This document shows positions 25,951 through 35,043 of a stretch of 64,000 nt of DNA, piece after piece. The stretch spans positions 58,721 to 122,720 of the forward strand of contig JAEPOJ010000005.1 of assembly GCA_017642965.1 (NCBI GenBank), given 5' to 3'. The position numbers were made by a program, and so were the translations under genes. The notes below the pieces were generated by a model. The model saw only the letters and a list, made by a program, of their open reading frames with translations, was not told the DNA's origin and searched no databases. The DNA comes from Phycisphaerales bacterium (GTDB lineage Bacteria; Planctomycetota; Phycisphaerae; Phycisphaerales; UBA1924). The first letter of the stretch is position 1. The number at the start of each line of letters is the position of its first letter.

Positions 25951-28380
25951 TCATGGGCACCCGGCGTTGTATTCCGTGAGGAAGGCGCTGACATCGAAGA
26001 AGTTCAGCATCCCATCGCCGTTGAAATCGACGCTGAGGTCACCCGCGTTGAATGCAACGAGGAAGGCGCTGACGTCGAAGAAGTTCAGCTCGCCGTCGCC
26101 GTTGAGATCCGCGGTGCATGAGCTCGGCGATCCGTAGTAGGCCCGCAGCTGTCTGTCTGAACCGCTGACAGAGAGAAGGTCGCTCGCGCCGTCCATGTTC
26201 AGGTCACTGACGGCCACGCTTGTCGAGCCGAAGCCGGGGAGGGAGATAACCTCGCCGAACTGGCGCGGGGCGGTCTGCAGAATCACGCCTGGGGTTGCTT
26301 CGCTGATGCCCGTGACGTTGCCCGCGATCGCCAGATCGGGGAGGCCGTCACCGTCGAAGTCTTCGATCACCAACTCGACGGCGTCCCTCGTCTGGACCTC
26401 GGTGATCTCATCGAGCGAGCCGTCCGCGTTGAGGAACATCACGACGACGTGACCCGCGAAGTAGCGGTCGATGTAGGCGATGTCGGTGTTCCCGTCCTGG
26501 TCGATGTCCCCCGCCTCGATCCAGTACTGCCAGGAATCCGAGACCGACCGCGGCAGCACCGGCCCGTCGCTGAAGGTGCCATCACCCGCGTTGGCGTACA
26601 GCTCGATGCTGTTGTTCGAACCGGCCGAGAGCGCGAGATCGGGCAGACCGTCGTGGTTGAAATCGAACACGCCGAGCTTGATCCCGTTGGGATCGCTCGA
26701 CTCGACACTCGACCACGGCGTCAGCAGCGGATCGCTGCCGCCGATGTAGATGTCTACGGTGCCATCGATGCGATTCGCGGCGATATCGTCGTGGCCATCG
26801 TTGTTGAAGTCCGCGACCTCGAGCCCGTAGTACGGGTCCTTCTGGCCGCTGTTGATGAGCACCCGGTTCCCCAGCGAACCATCCGCCAGAACATCCCAGA
26901 TCTTCAGGCGGCTGAAGTTCGTATCCGAACCGACCAGCTCCGTCGTCCCGTCGCCGTCGAGGTCCGCCTCGACCAGCATGAACACGTTGCTGGAACCTGT
27001 GACCGATTCGAACGTGTTGTCCTGCATATCGAAGATCTGCATCATGGAGGAGCCGGTGACGATGAACTCGTCGAACCCGTCCTGATCGAGATCGATCGGC
27101 AGGATGTAGAGCGCCCCCTCGTCGATGTCATAGGAGGGCATGCCGAGCTGCGGGATGTCGCTCAGGCCGGGGCGGTTCACGATCGCGGCGTCGTACCACC
27201 GCCAGACGAGGTCGCTGTCACCGTCGAGATCGACATCGAACGACCAGACCTGCTGGAGCGGGGCATCGAACGAGCTGAACTGATCGTAGAGCGCGTCGCC
27301 GCGCGGCTGCCCGACGCTCAGGTCGGCGATGCAGGGCGAGTTGCTCGTGGGGTTGTACAGCACGCCGGGCTCGAACTCCGGGCGGAAGTTGGGCGGCAGC
27401 GGGAACTGGCCCGGGCGCATGACCACGACATCGGGGCTGCCATCGCCGTCGAGGTCGTCGGTGATCAGCAGCGGAAGCCCAAACTCATCGGTGTCGATCT
27501 GCTCGCTGCTCGCGGTTGCGAGCACAAAGTTGAACTCGTTGTGCATCTGCTGGAGCGACGAGTCGGCAACGATCATGTCCAACGCGGGGTTCGCATCGAG
27601 CTGACCGAACGCCGGGCGGTCGTCGTTCGCGATGCTGGGGTATGCCCGCATGATCTCGCGTGGGGATCCCAGCGATGCGCCCCCGGTCCCTTCGATGATC
27701 CAGAAGTGCTGCGAGTCTTCGCTGAAGAGCAGCACATCGAGATCGCCGTCACCGTCATAATCGGCTGGGTCGTAGAGCGCGTTCTCCTCGCCCAGGCCGC
27801 TGAGCCCGATCGGGGTCACGGCTTGCGTGGCGGACCAACGCACGAACACGAACTCGTCCGTTGTGTTGAACACGAGCTCATCTTTGCCGTCACCATCGAA
27901 GTCCGCTGCCTTGACCACCCCCTCGAACGCATCGGCACCGATCCCACCGAAGTAGGAGATCGAGAAGTCCTGATCTTCCACGGGGGCCGTGCCTGGCCCG
28001 TACACGATCGAGTATCCGAACCCGAACTCGCGGAATGCGACCTCGGGCTCGGCGTCGTCGTCCAGCTGTCCCGCAACAATGATGTCGGTGTTCCCGGTCT
28101 CGTACGGGCCGTAAGCAACATACCCGCCGAGCCCATCCGCGAGCATCACCCAGGCAACCTCACTGACCAGCGAATGCAAGAGCAAATCGCGGTGCCCGTC
28201 ATGGTTGAAATCCCCGACGGTGTGGAGTCCGATAGTCTGGTCACCGGTCGGGAGTTCGTATACCAGCCGCCCTGCTCCGAGAGCGGATTGGTAGCTGACC
28301 TGACTCGAAGCAGTTCCGGCGGCTGAGGCAATCAGCAGGCAGAGCGATAGCGGTACAACTGAGCATGAGCGCATCATCAT
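25951..28380 (-). CDS. Large exported FG-GAP/VCBS-repeat protein with tandem dockerin-like tail (copy 2)
   Basis: 809 residues, collinear with copy 1 along the whole length: signal peptide, 'LGAGRLVYELPTGD' start of the mature part, repeated 'VGDFNHDGHRDLLLHS', 'AADFDGDGKDELVFNT' and 'VADFNNDGHDDIAANRI' units, then two dockerin-like units ('DLNGDGELNFFDVSAFLVAF', 'DFNGDGMLNFFDVSAFLTEY') ending 'NAGCP'. It starts with three consecutive ATGs (28380, 28377, 28374) behind AGGGG, and the third has the best spacing. The sequence is diverged enough that the duplication is not recent. Probable role as for copy 1; it is likely transcribed ahead of it. Confidence 0.88.
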   Translation of the reverse strand: MMMRSCSVVPLSLCLLIASAAGTASSQVSYQSALGAGRLVYELPTGDQTIGLHTVGDFNHDGHRDLLLHSLVSEVAWVMLADGLGGYVAYGPYETGNTDIIVAGQLDDDAEPEVAFREFGFGYSIVYGPGTAPVEDQDFSISYFGGIGADAFEGVVKAADFDGDGKDELVFNTTDEFVFVRWSATQAVTPIGLSGLGEENALYDPADYDGDGDLDVLLFSEDSQHFWIIEGTGGASLGSPREIMRAYPSIANDDRPAFGQLDANPALDMIVADSSLQQMHNEFNFVLATASSEQIDTDEFGLPLLITDDLDGDGSPDVVVMRPGQFPLPPNFRPEFEPGVLYNPTSNSPCIADLSVGQPRGDALYDQFSSFDAPLQQVWSFDVDLDGDSDLVWRWYDAAIVNRPGLSDIPQLGMPSYDIDEGALYILPIDLDQDGFDEFIVTGSSMMQIFDMQDNTFESVTGSSNVFMLVEADLDGDGTTELVGSDTNFSRLKIWDVLADGSLGNRVLINSGQKDPYYGLEVADFNNDGHDDIAANRIDGTVDIYIGGSDPLLTPWSSVESSDPNGIKLGVFDFNHDGLPDLALSAGSNNSIELYANAGDGTFSDGPVLPRSVSDSWQYWIEAGDIDQDGNTDIAYIDRYFAGHVVVMFLNADGSLDEITEVQTRDAVELVIEDFDGDGLPDLAIAGNVTGISEATPGVILQTAPRQFGEVISLPGFGSTSVAVSDLNMDGASDLLSVSGSDRQLRAYYGSPSSCTADLNGDGELNFFDVSAFLVAFNAGDLSVDFNGDGMLNFFDVSAFLTEYNAGCP

Positions 28381-28505
28381 CCCCTAATCATCATCATGAG
28401 TGTTTGTGAGCGTTCGCAGCGCGTATGTGGTCCCCTGGCAATGTCACATACGACCATCTTTGAACAGATGATGCATGTAACCTCATAATTTAAGAATGAA
28501 TGGCT

Positions 28506-29591
28506 TTACCCGCGCTGGCTCAGCCAACCCCCGTGCTTGTCCGATTTGGACCGCATGGCGTGTATGACAAGCAGCAAGCCCGCGATCAGCGTGAGCGCCG
28601 AGTACAGCTGGCCACGCGTGAGCATGCCAAACTGGGAAACCCCGGCATCCGGCAGGCGGATCAGATCCATCGGGATCCGCCCCAACGCGTAGACGATCCC
28701 GAACACACCTGCGACGACCCCCGGCTTGCGGGGCTTCATCGCGACACTCCAGACACAGACCAGCACGAGCAGCCCGTCGAGCCCGGCCTGGAGCAGTTGC
28801 GTGGGGTATCGCGCCGCGATCAGCGGCTCGAGCTGGGCCTGCATCGCGGCGTTCCCCTCCTGGATCTGGCTGAGCACCCGCTCGTAGCCCTGAACCCAGC
28901 TGGCATCGCTCTTTAATGATTTCTGCTCTGCGAGCTCGATGATCTGCGTCATCTGCTCCGGGGTTTGAACGAGCTTCTCGTCGGGCAGGGCCAGGATCTC
29001 TTGAGGGTATCGCACGGCCCACCACGGGGCCGGCTCGCCCGGCTTGGCCACCACGGCTCCAAGGAGCTCGGCGTTCACGAAGTTTGCCAATCGCCCGAAC
29101 AGGAGCCCGAGCGGGGTGAGCATGGCGGCGGTGTCGAGAACCCGGATCGGGGTGGTGCGCCCGATGATTTTCCCGCTGTCTTCCTTGACCCCGCGGGAGA
29201 TCCGCCAGCACGCGAAGGCCACCCCGACGATCCCGCCGTGCGAGGCCATGCCGCCTCGGTTGATCGCGAGCACCCCCCACCACGGCGCGCTGGCGCTGAA
29301 GTCCCACAGCAGCGACGGCTCGTAGCCGATCACATAGAACAAGCGTCCGCCGATGAGTACCCCAAGAATGAAATACATCATCGCGTCCGCGGCACGGGAG
29401 ATCGGGATGTCCGTTGCGTTACGCTTGGCAAGAAAACGCAGCAGCAGGAACGCGGACAGGAAGCCCATCGCGTACGACAACCCGTACCAACGCAACCCGA
29501 AACCACCGGAGATCCGCAGCGCGAACGGTGAGAGATCGTGGAACCATCCGCCGAGGTCGGTGCCGGTCTGTGCGAGCGTCAGCAGGTGCAT
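28506..29591 (-). CDS. lgt: Prolipoprotein diacylglyceryl transferase
   Basis: 361 residues with about seven membrane helices. 'INRGGMASHGGIVGV' carries the essential His region, and 'GLLFGRLANFVNAELLG' matches the Lgt signature. Lgt moves diacylglycerol from phosphatidylglycerol to the lipobox cysteine of prolipoproteins in the inner membrane, the first step of lipoprotein maturation. It is longer than typical enzymes of 260-300 residues because of a soluble insert of about 65 residues after the signature ('ILALPDEKLVQTPEQMTQII...'). Its start overlaps the tatD 3' end by 13 bases, so the two are one unit. Confidence 0.95.
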   Translation of the reverse strand: MHLLTLAQTGTDLGGWFHDLSPFALRISGGFGLRWYGLSYAMGFLSAFLLLRFLAKRNATDIPISRAADAMMYFILGVLIGGRLFYVIGYEPSLLWDFSASAPWWGVLAINRGGMASHGGIVGVAFACWRISRGVKEDSGKIIGRTTPIRVLDTAAMLTPLGLLFGRLANFVNAELLGAVVAKPGEPAPWWAVRYPQEILALPDEKLVQTPEQMTQIIELAEQKSLKSDASWVQGYERVLSQIQEGNAAMQAQLEPLIAARYPTQLLQAGLDGLLVLVCVWSVAMKPRKPGVVAGVFGIVYALGRIPMDLIRLPDAGVSQFGMLTRGQLYSALTLIAGLLLVIHAMRSKSDKHGGWLSQRG

Positions 29592-30403
29592 GGCGTGGCG
29601 ATGACCTCAGGGGCGGGCTTCGGGAACGAGATGCCGAAGAACGACTCGGTGTTCGCGTCGATCTGCTCGTGGAAATCGGCGAACGACTCGCCCCGGATCT
29701 TGGCGACGAACTCGGCGGTATAGCGTGCGTAGGCCGGTGTGCAGGGCCACGTGCCCCGCTTGGGATCGGGCGAGAGGAAGGGCGCATCGGTCTCGATCAG
29801 TATCCGATCGCTGGGAACGATCTTGGCGGCTTCCGCGACGTCCTTTGCGTTCTTGTAGGTGACCACGCCGGTGAATGAGATCATGGCGCCGAAGTCGAGC
29901 ACCTTGCGGGCGTCGTCGGGGTTGCCGGTGAAACAGTGGAACACAAACCGGGACGGGTCGAGCGTGGTCTCACGTAGGATCGGGAGCAAGTCATCGAACG
30001 CCTCGCGGCAGTGGATCACGATGGGCAGGTCGATGCCGTCCGCCCTGCAGCCCTCGATGAACGCCAGTTCTTCGGCGAGGACCGGGTCCTGGATGCTGCG
30101 GGGCGGGTGCTCGTGCTTGTTGTCGAGCCCCAGCTCGCCCCAGGCGACGCACTTGGGGTGCTTGGCGATCTCCCTGATCGCGGCCCAGTTGTGCGGCGTC
30201 TTGTCGCTATAGAGCGGGTGTACCCCGGCGGTGCACCAGACGTGCTCGTGCTGCTCGGCCAATCGCAGCTGATCGTGCGAATCCTGGGTCGTACAGGCGA
30301 TGGTGATGACGCCCATGACGCCCGCTTTCCGGGCCTCCGCGAGCGTCTCGTCGAGGGTCTCGGCAAAATCCGGGAAGCAGAGATGGGCGTGGGTATCGAT
30401 CAC
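29579..30403 (-). CDS. tatD: TatD-family metal-dependent hydrolase
   Basis: 274 residues from a GTG start. Metal-binding motifs are in the right order: 'MIDTHAHL' at the N-terminus, 'WGELGLDN' with the bridging Glu at about 107, 'IVIHCREAFDDLL' and 'FVFHCFTG', and the final Asp in 'ILIETDAPFLSPDPKRG'. TatD enzymes are 3'-5' DNases or deacylases acting in DNA repair and apoptosis-like DNA processing; exact substrate here is unproved. A TATGAT hexamer (minus strand, 30414-30409) lies five bases before the GTG, so the transcript may start at the start codon. It is divergent from nnrD with only 36 bases between. Confidence 0.93.
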   Translation of the reverse strand: MIDTHAHLCFPDFAETLDETLAEARKAGVMGVITIACTTQDSHDQLRLAEQHEHVWCTAGVHPLYSDKTPHNWAAIREIAKHPKCVAWGELGLDNKHEHPPRSIQDPVLAEELAFIEGCRADGIDLPIVIHCREAFDDLLPILRETTLDPSRFVFHCFTGNPDDARKVLDFGAMISFTGVVTYKNAKDVAEAAKIVPSDRILIETDAPFLSPDPKRGTWPCTPAYARYTAEFVAKIRGESFADFHEQIDANTESFFGISFPKPAPEVIATPCTC

Positions 30404-30439
30404 GCGGGATCATAGGGTCGCGCGTGCGAACAATGCACC
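30404..30439. promoter_or_regulatory. Very short divergent promoter region, probable leaderless starts
   Basis: Only 36 bases separate the GTG of tatD and the ATG of nnrD. TATGAT on the minus strand is five bases from the GTG; AACAAT on the plus strand (30429-30434) is five bases from the ATG. Neither gene has a Shine-Dalgarno site. The promoters must overlap each other and the opposite coding regions. Confidence 0.5.
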
Positions 30440-31372
30440 ATGAGCACCGAACGCATCGAAACACTCCCGCCGCTCCCCCACCGTCCCGACGACGGGCACA
30501 AGGGCACCTTCGGCTCCGTCGCCATCGTTGGCGGCTGCGCCGGCATGCACCGCGACGACGAGTTCGAGCCCACCATGCTCGGCGCCCCGGCCCTGAGCGC
30601 GATGGGCGCGATCCGGTCCGGGTGCGGGCTGGTGAAGATCGCGGCTCCATCGCCCATCATCGAACAGGTCCTCTCCCTCGCGCCGTTCGCAACAGGGTAC
30701 GGCCTGGAGACCGACCACGCCCGGAGCATCAACGCCTCGCACGCAGCGCCGGTCCTCGACGAGCTCACGCGGTCGTGTTCCGTGATCGTCGCGGGGATGG
30801 GCATGGGCGGAGCCCACTGCGTCGCCCAGATCATCGTCCGTCTTCTTAATCAGGAGATGGTGCCGATCGTCATCGATGCCGATGGGCTCAATGCCCTGGC
30901 GTCGCTCCCGGAGTTCGACCGCGAGATCCGCGCGAGCGCTGTGCTCACGCCGCACCCGGGCGAGGCCCGCCGATTGATGCGGTCGCTCTCAATCGACGGC
31001 GACCCGGCCGGCGACGAATCGCAGCGCACTGGCGCATGCACCCGGCTCGCCCAGCGATTGGGTTGCGTCGTCGTGCTCAAGGGCAATGGAACGGTTGTGA
31101 GCGACGGGCACCGCGTGTGGGTGTGCGAGCGCGGCTCGCCAGCGCTGGCTGCCGCCGGCACGGGTGACGTGCTCGCGGGTGTGATCGGCTCGATCATTGC
31201 CCAGACGCGGGATGACGCATCGATCGACCTGCTGCACGCCGCCGCGCTGGGCGTACAGGCCCACGCGATCACGGGTGAGCGATGGGCTGAGTCGCACGAT
31301 GGTGATGGCGGGCTGATGGCCAACGAGCTGGCGGATCTGCTGCCGGGCGTGATGGGCACAATCCGCGCCTGA
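30440..31372 (+). CDS. nnrD: ADP/ATP-dependent (S)-NAD(P)H-hydrate dehydratase
   Basis: 310 residues with the YjeF C-terminal/carbohydrate-kinase fold. 'GTFGSVAIVGGCAGM' begins the domain; the signature 'LAAAGTGDVLAGVIGSIIAQ' sits near residue 237, with 'VLTPHPGEARRL' before it. The enzyme repairs damaged, hydrated NAD(P)H using ATP or ADP. The usual fused NnrE epimerase domain is missing here, so the epimerase must be separate. The ribokinase-like fold is complete and the length fits the single-domain form. It is followed after 63 bases by the fumarylacetoacetase gene. Confidence 0.9.
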   Translation: MSTERIETLPPLPHRPDDGHKGTFGSVAIVGGCAGMHRDDEFEPTMLGAPALSAMGAIRSGCGLVKIAAPSPIIEQVLSLAPFATGYGLETDHARSINASHAAPVLDELTRSCSVIVAGMGMGGAHCVAQIIVRLLNQEMVPIVIDADGLNALASLPEFDREIRASAVLTPHPGEARRLMRSLSIDGDPAGDESQRTGACTRLAQRLGCVVVLKGNGTVVSDGHRVWVCERGSPALAAAGTGDVLAGVIGSIIAQTRDDASIDLLHAAALGVQAHAITGERWAESHDGDGGLMANELADLLPGVMGTIRA

Positions 31373-31435
31373 CGAATCGAAACCGCACGCATACGCTCTG
31401 GATACACCTTATCGACCCCTCAGGAAGGACCCAGC

Positions 31436-32809
31436 ATGCCCTACGCGATCGACGAGACACACGACCCGAACCTCAAGTCCTGGGTCGAGAGCGCCAATGA
31501 CCCGCAGAGCGATTTCCCGATTCAGAACCTGCCGTTGTGTTCTGTCCTGGGATCGGTTGAAGACGAGCCGGAAGCGGTCAGCGCCCATATCGGCGTCCGC
31601 ATCGGGGACATGATCCTCGTTCTGGACGCGCTGGTGCAGCACGGGCTACTTGAGGAGACCGAGGACGACTGGTGGGTCTTTGTTGAGGACATCGCCGAGT
31701 CGGGACAGACAGGCAACCTACGCAAGCGGCTTCAGCACCTGTTGCGTGAGGGAAACAACGAGCTGCGCGATCATCCGCAGCTCGACGAGATGCTATTCCC
31801 TGTATCCGAGGTCGAGCTGAGCACCCCGATCCTGGCGAGCGGCGACTACACCGACTTCTACGCCTCCATCAACCACGCCACCAACGTCGGCTCCATGTTC
31901 CGACCCGACAACCCACTGCTGCCCAACTACAAGCACATCCCCATCGGCTACCACGGGCGGGCATCGTCCATCGTCCCCTCGGGCACGCGCATCAAGCGCC
32001 CGGTCGGGCAGCAGGCGCCAGACGAGGGGGCACGCACGCCCAACTTCGGGCCGTGCAAGCTGCTGGACTACGAGATGGAGATGGGCGCGATCATCGGGCG
32101 TGGCAACGAGTTGGGCTCGCGGATCCCGATCGAGGAGGCCGAGGACCACATCCTGGGCATGTGCATCCTGAACGACTGGTCGGCGCGGGACCTGCAGAAG
32201 TGGGAGTACCAGCCGCTGGGCCCGTTCCTGGCCAAGAACTTCGCCTCGACCGTGTCGCCGTACATCGTCACGATGGAAGCGCTGGCCCCGTTCCGCTGCG
32301 CCGGCGCGGTCCGCCCCGAGGGCGACCCGCAGCCGCTGCCATACATGACCTCCGAGGACAACAGCAAAGCCGGCGGCGTGGACATCACGCTCGAGGTCTG
32401 GCTCGCCTCCGCCCAGATGCGCGAGCAGGGCATGGAGCCCATCAAGCTCTCCACGGGCAACTTCCGCGACATGTACTGGACGATGGCCCAGATGGTGGCT
32501 CACCACAGCGTCAACGGGTGCAATATGCAGCCGGGCGACCTGCTGGGCTCGGGCACTGTCTCTGGCACGACCCGCGAATCCCGCGGCTCGCTCCTCGAGC
32601 TCACCTGGGACGGCGACCCCTTCGCCAACCCGCCGAAGCTGGTGCCGGGCACGCAGCGCACGCCGATCAAGCTGCCCACGGGCGAGGAGCGCAAGTTCAT
32701 CGCCGACGGCGACGAGATCATCATGAAGGCCTACTGCGAGCGCGAGGGATACCGGCGGATCGGTTTCGGAGAGTGCCGCGGTATTATCGAACCCGCAGAT
32801 CTGGGCTGA
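31436..32809 (+). CDS. fahA: Fumarylacetoacetase
   Basis: 457 residues, full length for the two-domain eukaryote-like enzyme. The N-terminal SH3-like domain is followed by the FAH fold with 'DYTDFYASINHATNVG' (general-base His), metal ligands around 'LLDYEMEMGAIIGRGN', and 'ILNDWSARDLQKWEYQPLGP'. It splits fumarylacetoacetate to fumarate and acetoacetate, the last step of tyrosine/homogentisate breakdown. AGGAAGGA lies before the ATG. No homogentisate dioxygenase or maleylacetoacetate isomerase is nearby, so the pathway genes are scattered or the enzyme works on another acylpyruvate. Confidence 0.95.
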   Translation: MPYAIDETHDPNLKSWVESANDPQSDFPIQNLPLCSVLGSVEDEPEAVSAHIGVRIGDMILVLDALVQHGLLEETEDDWWVFVEDIAESGQTGNLRKRLQHLLREGNNELRDHPQLDEMLFPVSEVELSTPILASGDYTDFYASINHATNVGSMFRPDNPLLPNYKHIPIGYHGRASSIVPSGTRIKRPVGQQAPDEGARTPNFGPCKLLDYEMEMGAIIGRGNELGSRIPIEEAEDHILGMCILNDWSARDLQKWEYQPLGPFLAKNFASTVSPYIVTMEALAPFRCAGAVRPEGDPQPLPYMTSEDNSKAGGVDITLEVWLASAQMREQGMEPIKLSTGNFRDMYWTMAQMVAHHSVNGCNMQPGDLLGSGTVSGTTRESRGSLLELTWDGDPFANPPKLVPGTQRTPIKLPTGEERKFIADGDEIIMKAYCEREGYRRIGFGECRGIIEPADLG

Positions 32810-32958
32810 ACAGTGCACCGGTTATCTCAGATTTGTGCATCCGCAATAGGGGAATAGCCCTGAAACCGGATATTCTCCGCTGTTTGCTGCCCTCTGGCAC
32901 GATTGATAACGATGTTTGCCGATCAGGAGAGCGTCCTCTTTTGTTCTGGGGAGTTCCT

Positions 32959-34050
32959 ATGGGCAGCAACGATTCCCACATACCACATCCTGAGCACGAT
33001 CGAATCCGGGCCCTGCATGAGATGCAGATCCTGGAGACACCGATCGAGCAACGATTCGAGCAGATCACGGAGCTGCTCCAGAGCGTGTTTCAGGTTCCGA
33101 TCAGTGCGCTCTCGTTCGTCGATCGCCATCGCCAGTGGTTCAAATCGATCCAGGGGTTGCGGGTCGAGCAGACACTCCGCAGCGTCGCGTTCTGCCAGCA
33201 CACCGTGAAACTGAACCGGACGATGGTCATCCCCGACGCCCGGTTCGATGACGTGTTCGGGAACAACGAGCTCGTCACGGGCGATCCGGGGATTGTGTTC
33301 TATGCCGGCACGCCGGTGCACGCGCCGGACGGCTCTGCGATCGCTTCGCTCTGCGTGATCGGCTTTGAGCCCCGTTCGCTCGATCGGCGTGAAATCCAGA
33401 TCCTTGAGCAGATGGCCGCGCTGACCGAGATCATGCTGCAGTCTCCCCGCGTCAGTGAGACCGAGGACACGCTCCTGCATCACGTGGGCGAGAGTTGGCG
33501 CACCACCATGATCGACCCCCTCACGCGGGTCTGGAACGCGGATGGCATCAAGACCGTCATCCAGGAATCGGCGAATCAGTCCAAGCTGAAGGGGCAGCGC
33601 GTCGGTGTCGCGATGTTCGAGCTCTGTGGGCTTGATGCGTATGCCCACCAGCATGGGCTCCCGGCGTGCGACGAGCTGCTCATCAGGTTCACGCGCAGGG
33701 CGCTCAAGGCCATGAAGCCATCAGACTCCATCGGACGCCTGCGGGCGGGCGAGTTCGCGCTGGTGCTGGGCAACATCGCGGATAAGGATGACCTGTACGA
33801 TCGCACGGCCATCCTGCAGATGATCGCCGATGACCTGACCCCGGCTTCCGATGCGCTTCCCGCATGCCTCAGCGGTCGCATCGCGGGCGTGCTGCTGCAC
33901 CCGCAGCACCCTGTGGGTGCTGCGCAGGCCATGGAATATGTGGAAGAGATGCTCTCGCACAGGCACGCGCAGGGCTCAGCGATCCCGCTGATCGGCGAAT
34001 CGACCGATTCGATCAACGAGCCGTTCGAGAAGCATCACCCGGCCGCCTGA
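32959..34050 (+). CDS. GAF sensor with degenerate GGDEF domain
   Basis: 363 residues. The GAF domain spans about 15-170 ('EMQILETPIEQRFEQITELL', 'ISALSFVDRHRQWFKSIQGL', 'FCQHTVKLNRTMVIPDARFD'). A GGDEF-like domain covers about 180-345: it starts with 'DPLTRVWNADGI' as in true diguanylate cyclases, but the active site reads 'GRLRAGEFALVL', AGEF instead of GG(D/E)EF. The enzyme is therefore probably inactive and may act as a c-di-GMP or GTP receptor. ATG 32959 follows GGGGAG at five bases; longer upstream frames run through the fahA region and are not real. The 3' end overlaps trhO by 16 bases, convergently. Confidence 0.85.
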   Translation: MGSNDSHIPHPEHDRIRALHEMQILETPIEQRFEQITELLQSVFQVPISALSFVDRHRQWFKSIQGLRVEQTLRSVAFCQHTVKLNRTMVIPDARFDDVFGNNELVTGDPGIVFYAGTPVHAPDGSAIASLCVIGFEPRSLDRREIQILEQMAALTEIMLQSPRVSETEDTLLHHVGESWRTTMIDPLTRVWNADGIKTVIQESANQSKLKGQRVGVAMFELCGLDAYAHQHGLPACDELLIRFTRRALKAMKPSDSIGRLRAGEFALVLGNIADKDDLYDRTAILQMIADDLTPASDALPACLSGRIAGVLLHPQHPVGAAQAMEYVEEMLSHRHAQGSAIPLIGESTDSINEPFEKHHPAA

Positions 34051-34895
34051 CCCTCGGCACACTTGGGACAGCGCTGCCCGGGCACATACTCTGGTGCGCA
34101 GCGGAGCTTGGTCGTGAGCGCGTGCCCGCACCCCGGGCAAAACTTGGCTTCGTCTGATGGGTTCAGGTCCTGATCGACCCCGACGCGCTCATCGAACACG
34201 TAGCAATCCCCGCTCCACATGCTCTGCTCGCGTGGGACGTCCTCGAAGTATTTGAGGATGCCACCCTCGAGGTGGTAGACCTCCTCGAACCCCTGCTCGA
34301 GCATCCAGGCGGTGGATTTCTCACAGCGGATGCCGCCGGTGCAGAACATCGCCACCTTCTTGTGCTTCCGGGGGTCGAGGGTGCGCTCCACGAAGCCCGG
34401 CAGGTCGCGGAACCGCTTGATCTTCGGATCAATCGCCCCCTCGAACGTGCCCGCGTGCACCTCGTAGTCGTTCCGCGTATCGATCAGGACGACTTCGGGA
34501 TCTGAGATCAGTTCGTTCCAGTCGCCGGGTTTCACATACGTGCCGACGCACTGGCTCGGGTCGACGTCCGGACCGAGGTTGATCAGGCTCGGCTTGACCT
34601 TCACCTTGGCACGATTGAACACGTGCCCCGGTGCATGAGAGACCTTGTGGGACAAATCCCCGAGCCCGTCGTGCTGACGGATGATTCGCAGGATCTCCGC
34701 GACTGCTTCCGGCGTGCCCGAGATGGTGCCGTTGATCCCCTCGTGGGCGAGCAGGATGGTGCCCATGACATCTCGATCGAGCATCCGCTGCTTGAGGTCG
34801 GGGGCCCATGCGTCGCAGTCGTCGATCGATACAAACTTGTAGAATGCCGCGACGTCGTAGACACCGCCACCTGATGACGCGTGATGATCGGTCAT
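34035..34895 (-). CDS. trhO: Rhodanese-type tRNA uridine-34 hydroxylase
   Basis: 286 residues. A TrhO/YceA N-terminal domain ('YKFVSIDDCDAW', 'GTILLAHEGINGTISG') leads into a rhodanese domain with the active-site Cys in 'FCTGGIRCEKST' at about residue 185. The C-terminal part carries two CxxC knuckles ('CPGCG', 'CPKC') that should bind zinc. TrhO makes 5-hydroxyuridine at the wobble base of tRNAs using O2, the precursor of cmo5U/mo5U. ATG 34895 is preferred: GGAG lies nine bases upstream. It lies about 100 bases from the tRNA fragment that marks the prophage junction. Confidence 0.92.
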   Translation of the reverse strand: MTDHHASSGGGVYDVAAFYKFVSIDDCDAWAPDLKQRMLDRDVMGTILLAHEGINGTISGTPEAVAEILRIIRQHDGLGDLSHKVSHAPGHVFNRAKVKVKPSLINLGPDVDPSQCVGTYVKPGDWNELISDPEVVLIDTRNDYEVHAGTFEGAIDPKIKRFRDLPGFVERTLDPRKHKKVAMFCTGGIRCEKSTAWMLEQGFEEVYHLEGGILKYFEDVPREQSMWSGDCYVFDERVGVDQDLNPSDEAKFCPGCGHALTTKLRCAPEYVPGQRCPKCAEGQAAG

Positions 34896-34996
34896 GATCG
34901 GTTGCTCCATGCTCGACGCGTTGTTCGCACGTTCCACCGGGGACAAACCGATCGGAGCGGGCAGACTCGCGGAGCGCGGGTCGCAGGATCGAAAAG

Positions 34997-35043
34997 TGGA
35001 GGACAGGGGACTCGAACCCCTGCACCGAAACGAGCGGCATTCT
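34997..35043 (-). tRNA. Truncated 3' part of a tRNA gene (probably tRNA-Ser), prophage attL
   Basis: On the minus strand the sequence has a perfect T-arm (AGGGG-TTCGAGT-CCCCT), the 3' acceptor strand GTCCTCC, discriminator A (no encoded CCA), a long variable-arm region and the 3' half of an anticodon arm with loop CTAGAAT. A 5' acceptor strand GGAGGAC and D-arm are absent upstream, where phage DNA begins. The long variable region indicates a class II tRNA, and the loop 'T-nGA-A' fits a serine tRNA whose first anticodon base may come from the phage side. A restored full copy should exist at the right prophage end. Confidence 0.7.

Noticed and set aside
26449-28326. 625-codon plus-strand frame over the second FG-GAP gene
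   Set aside because: Shadow frame; repeated Asp codons on the minus strand yield Val/Ile/Glu-rich repeats on the plus strand with no real domain.
23354-28380. Recurring nucleotide repeats in the FG-GAP genes as mobile or regulatory repeats
   Set aside because: They reflect repeated Asp/Gly-rich protein motifs in frame and paralogy of the two genes.
32053-32958. N-terminal extension of the GAF/GGDEF frame back to 32053
   Set aside because: This part lies inside the fumarylacetoacetase gene in another frame and has shadow composition; a clear ribosome-binding site supports 32959.
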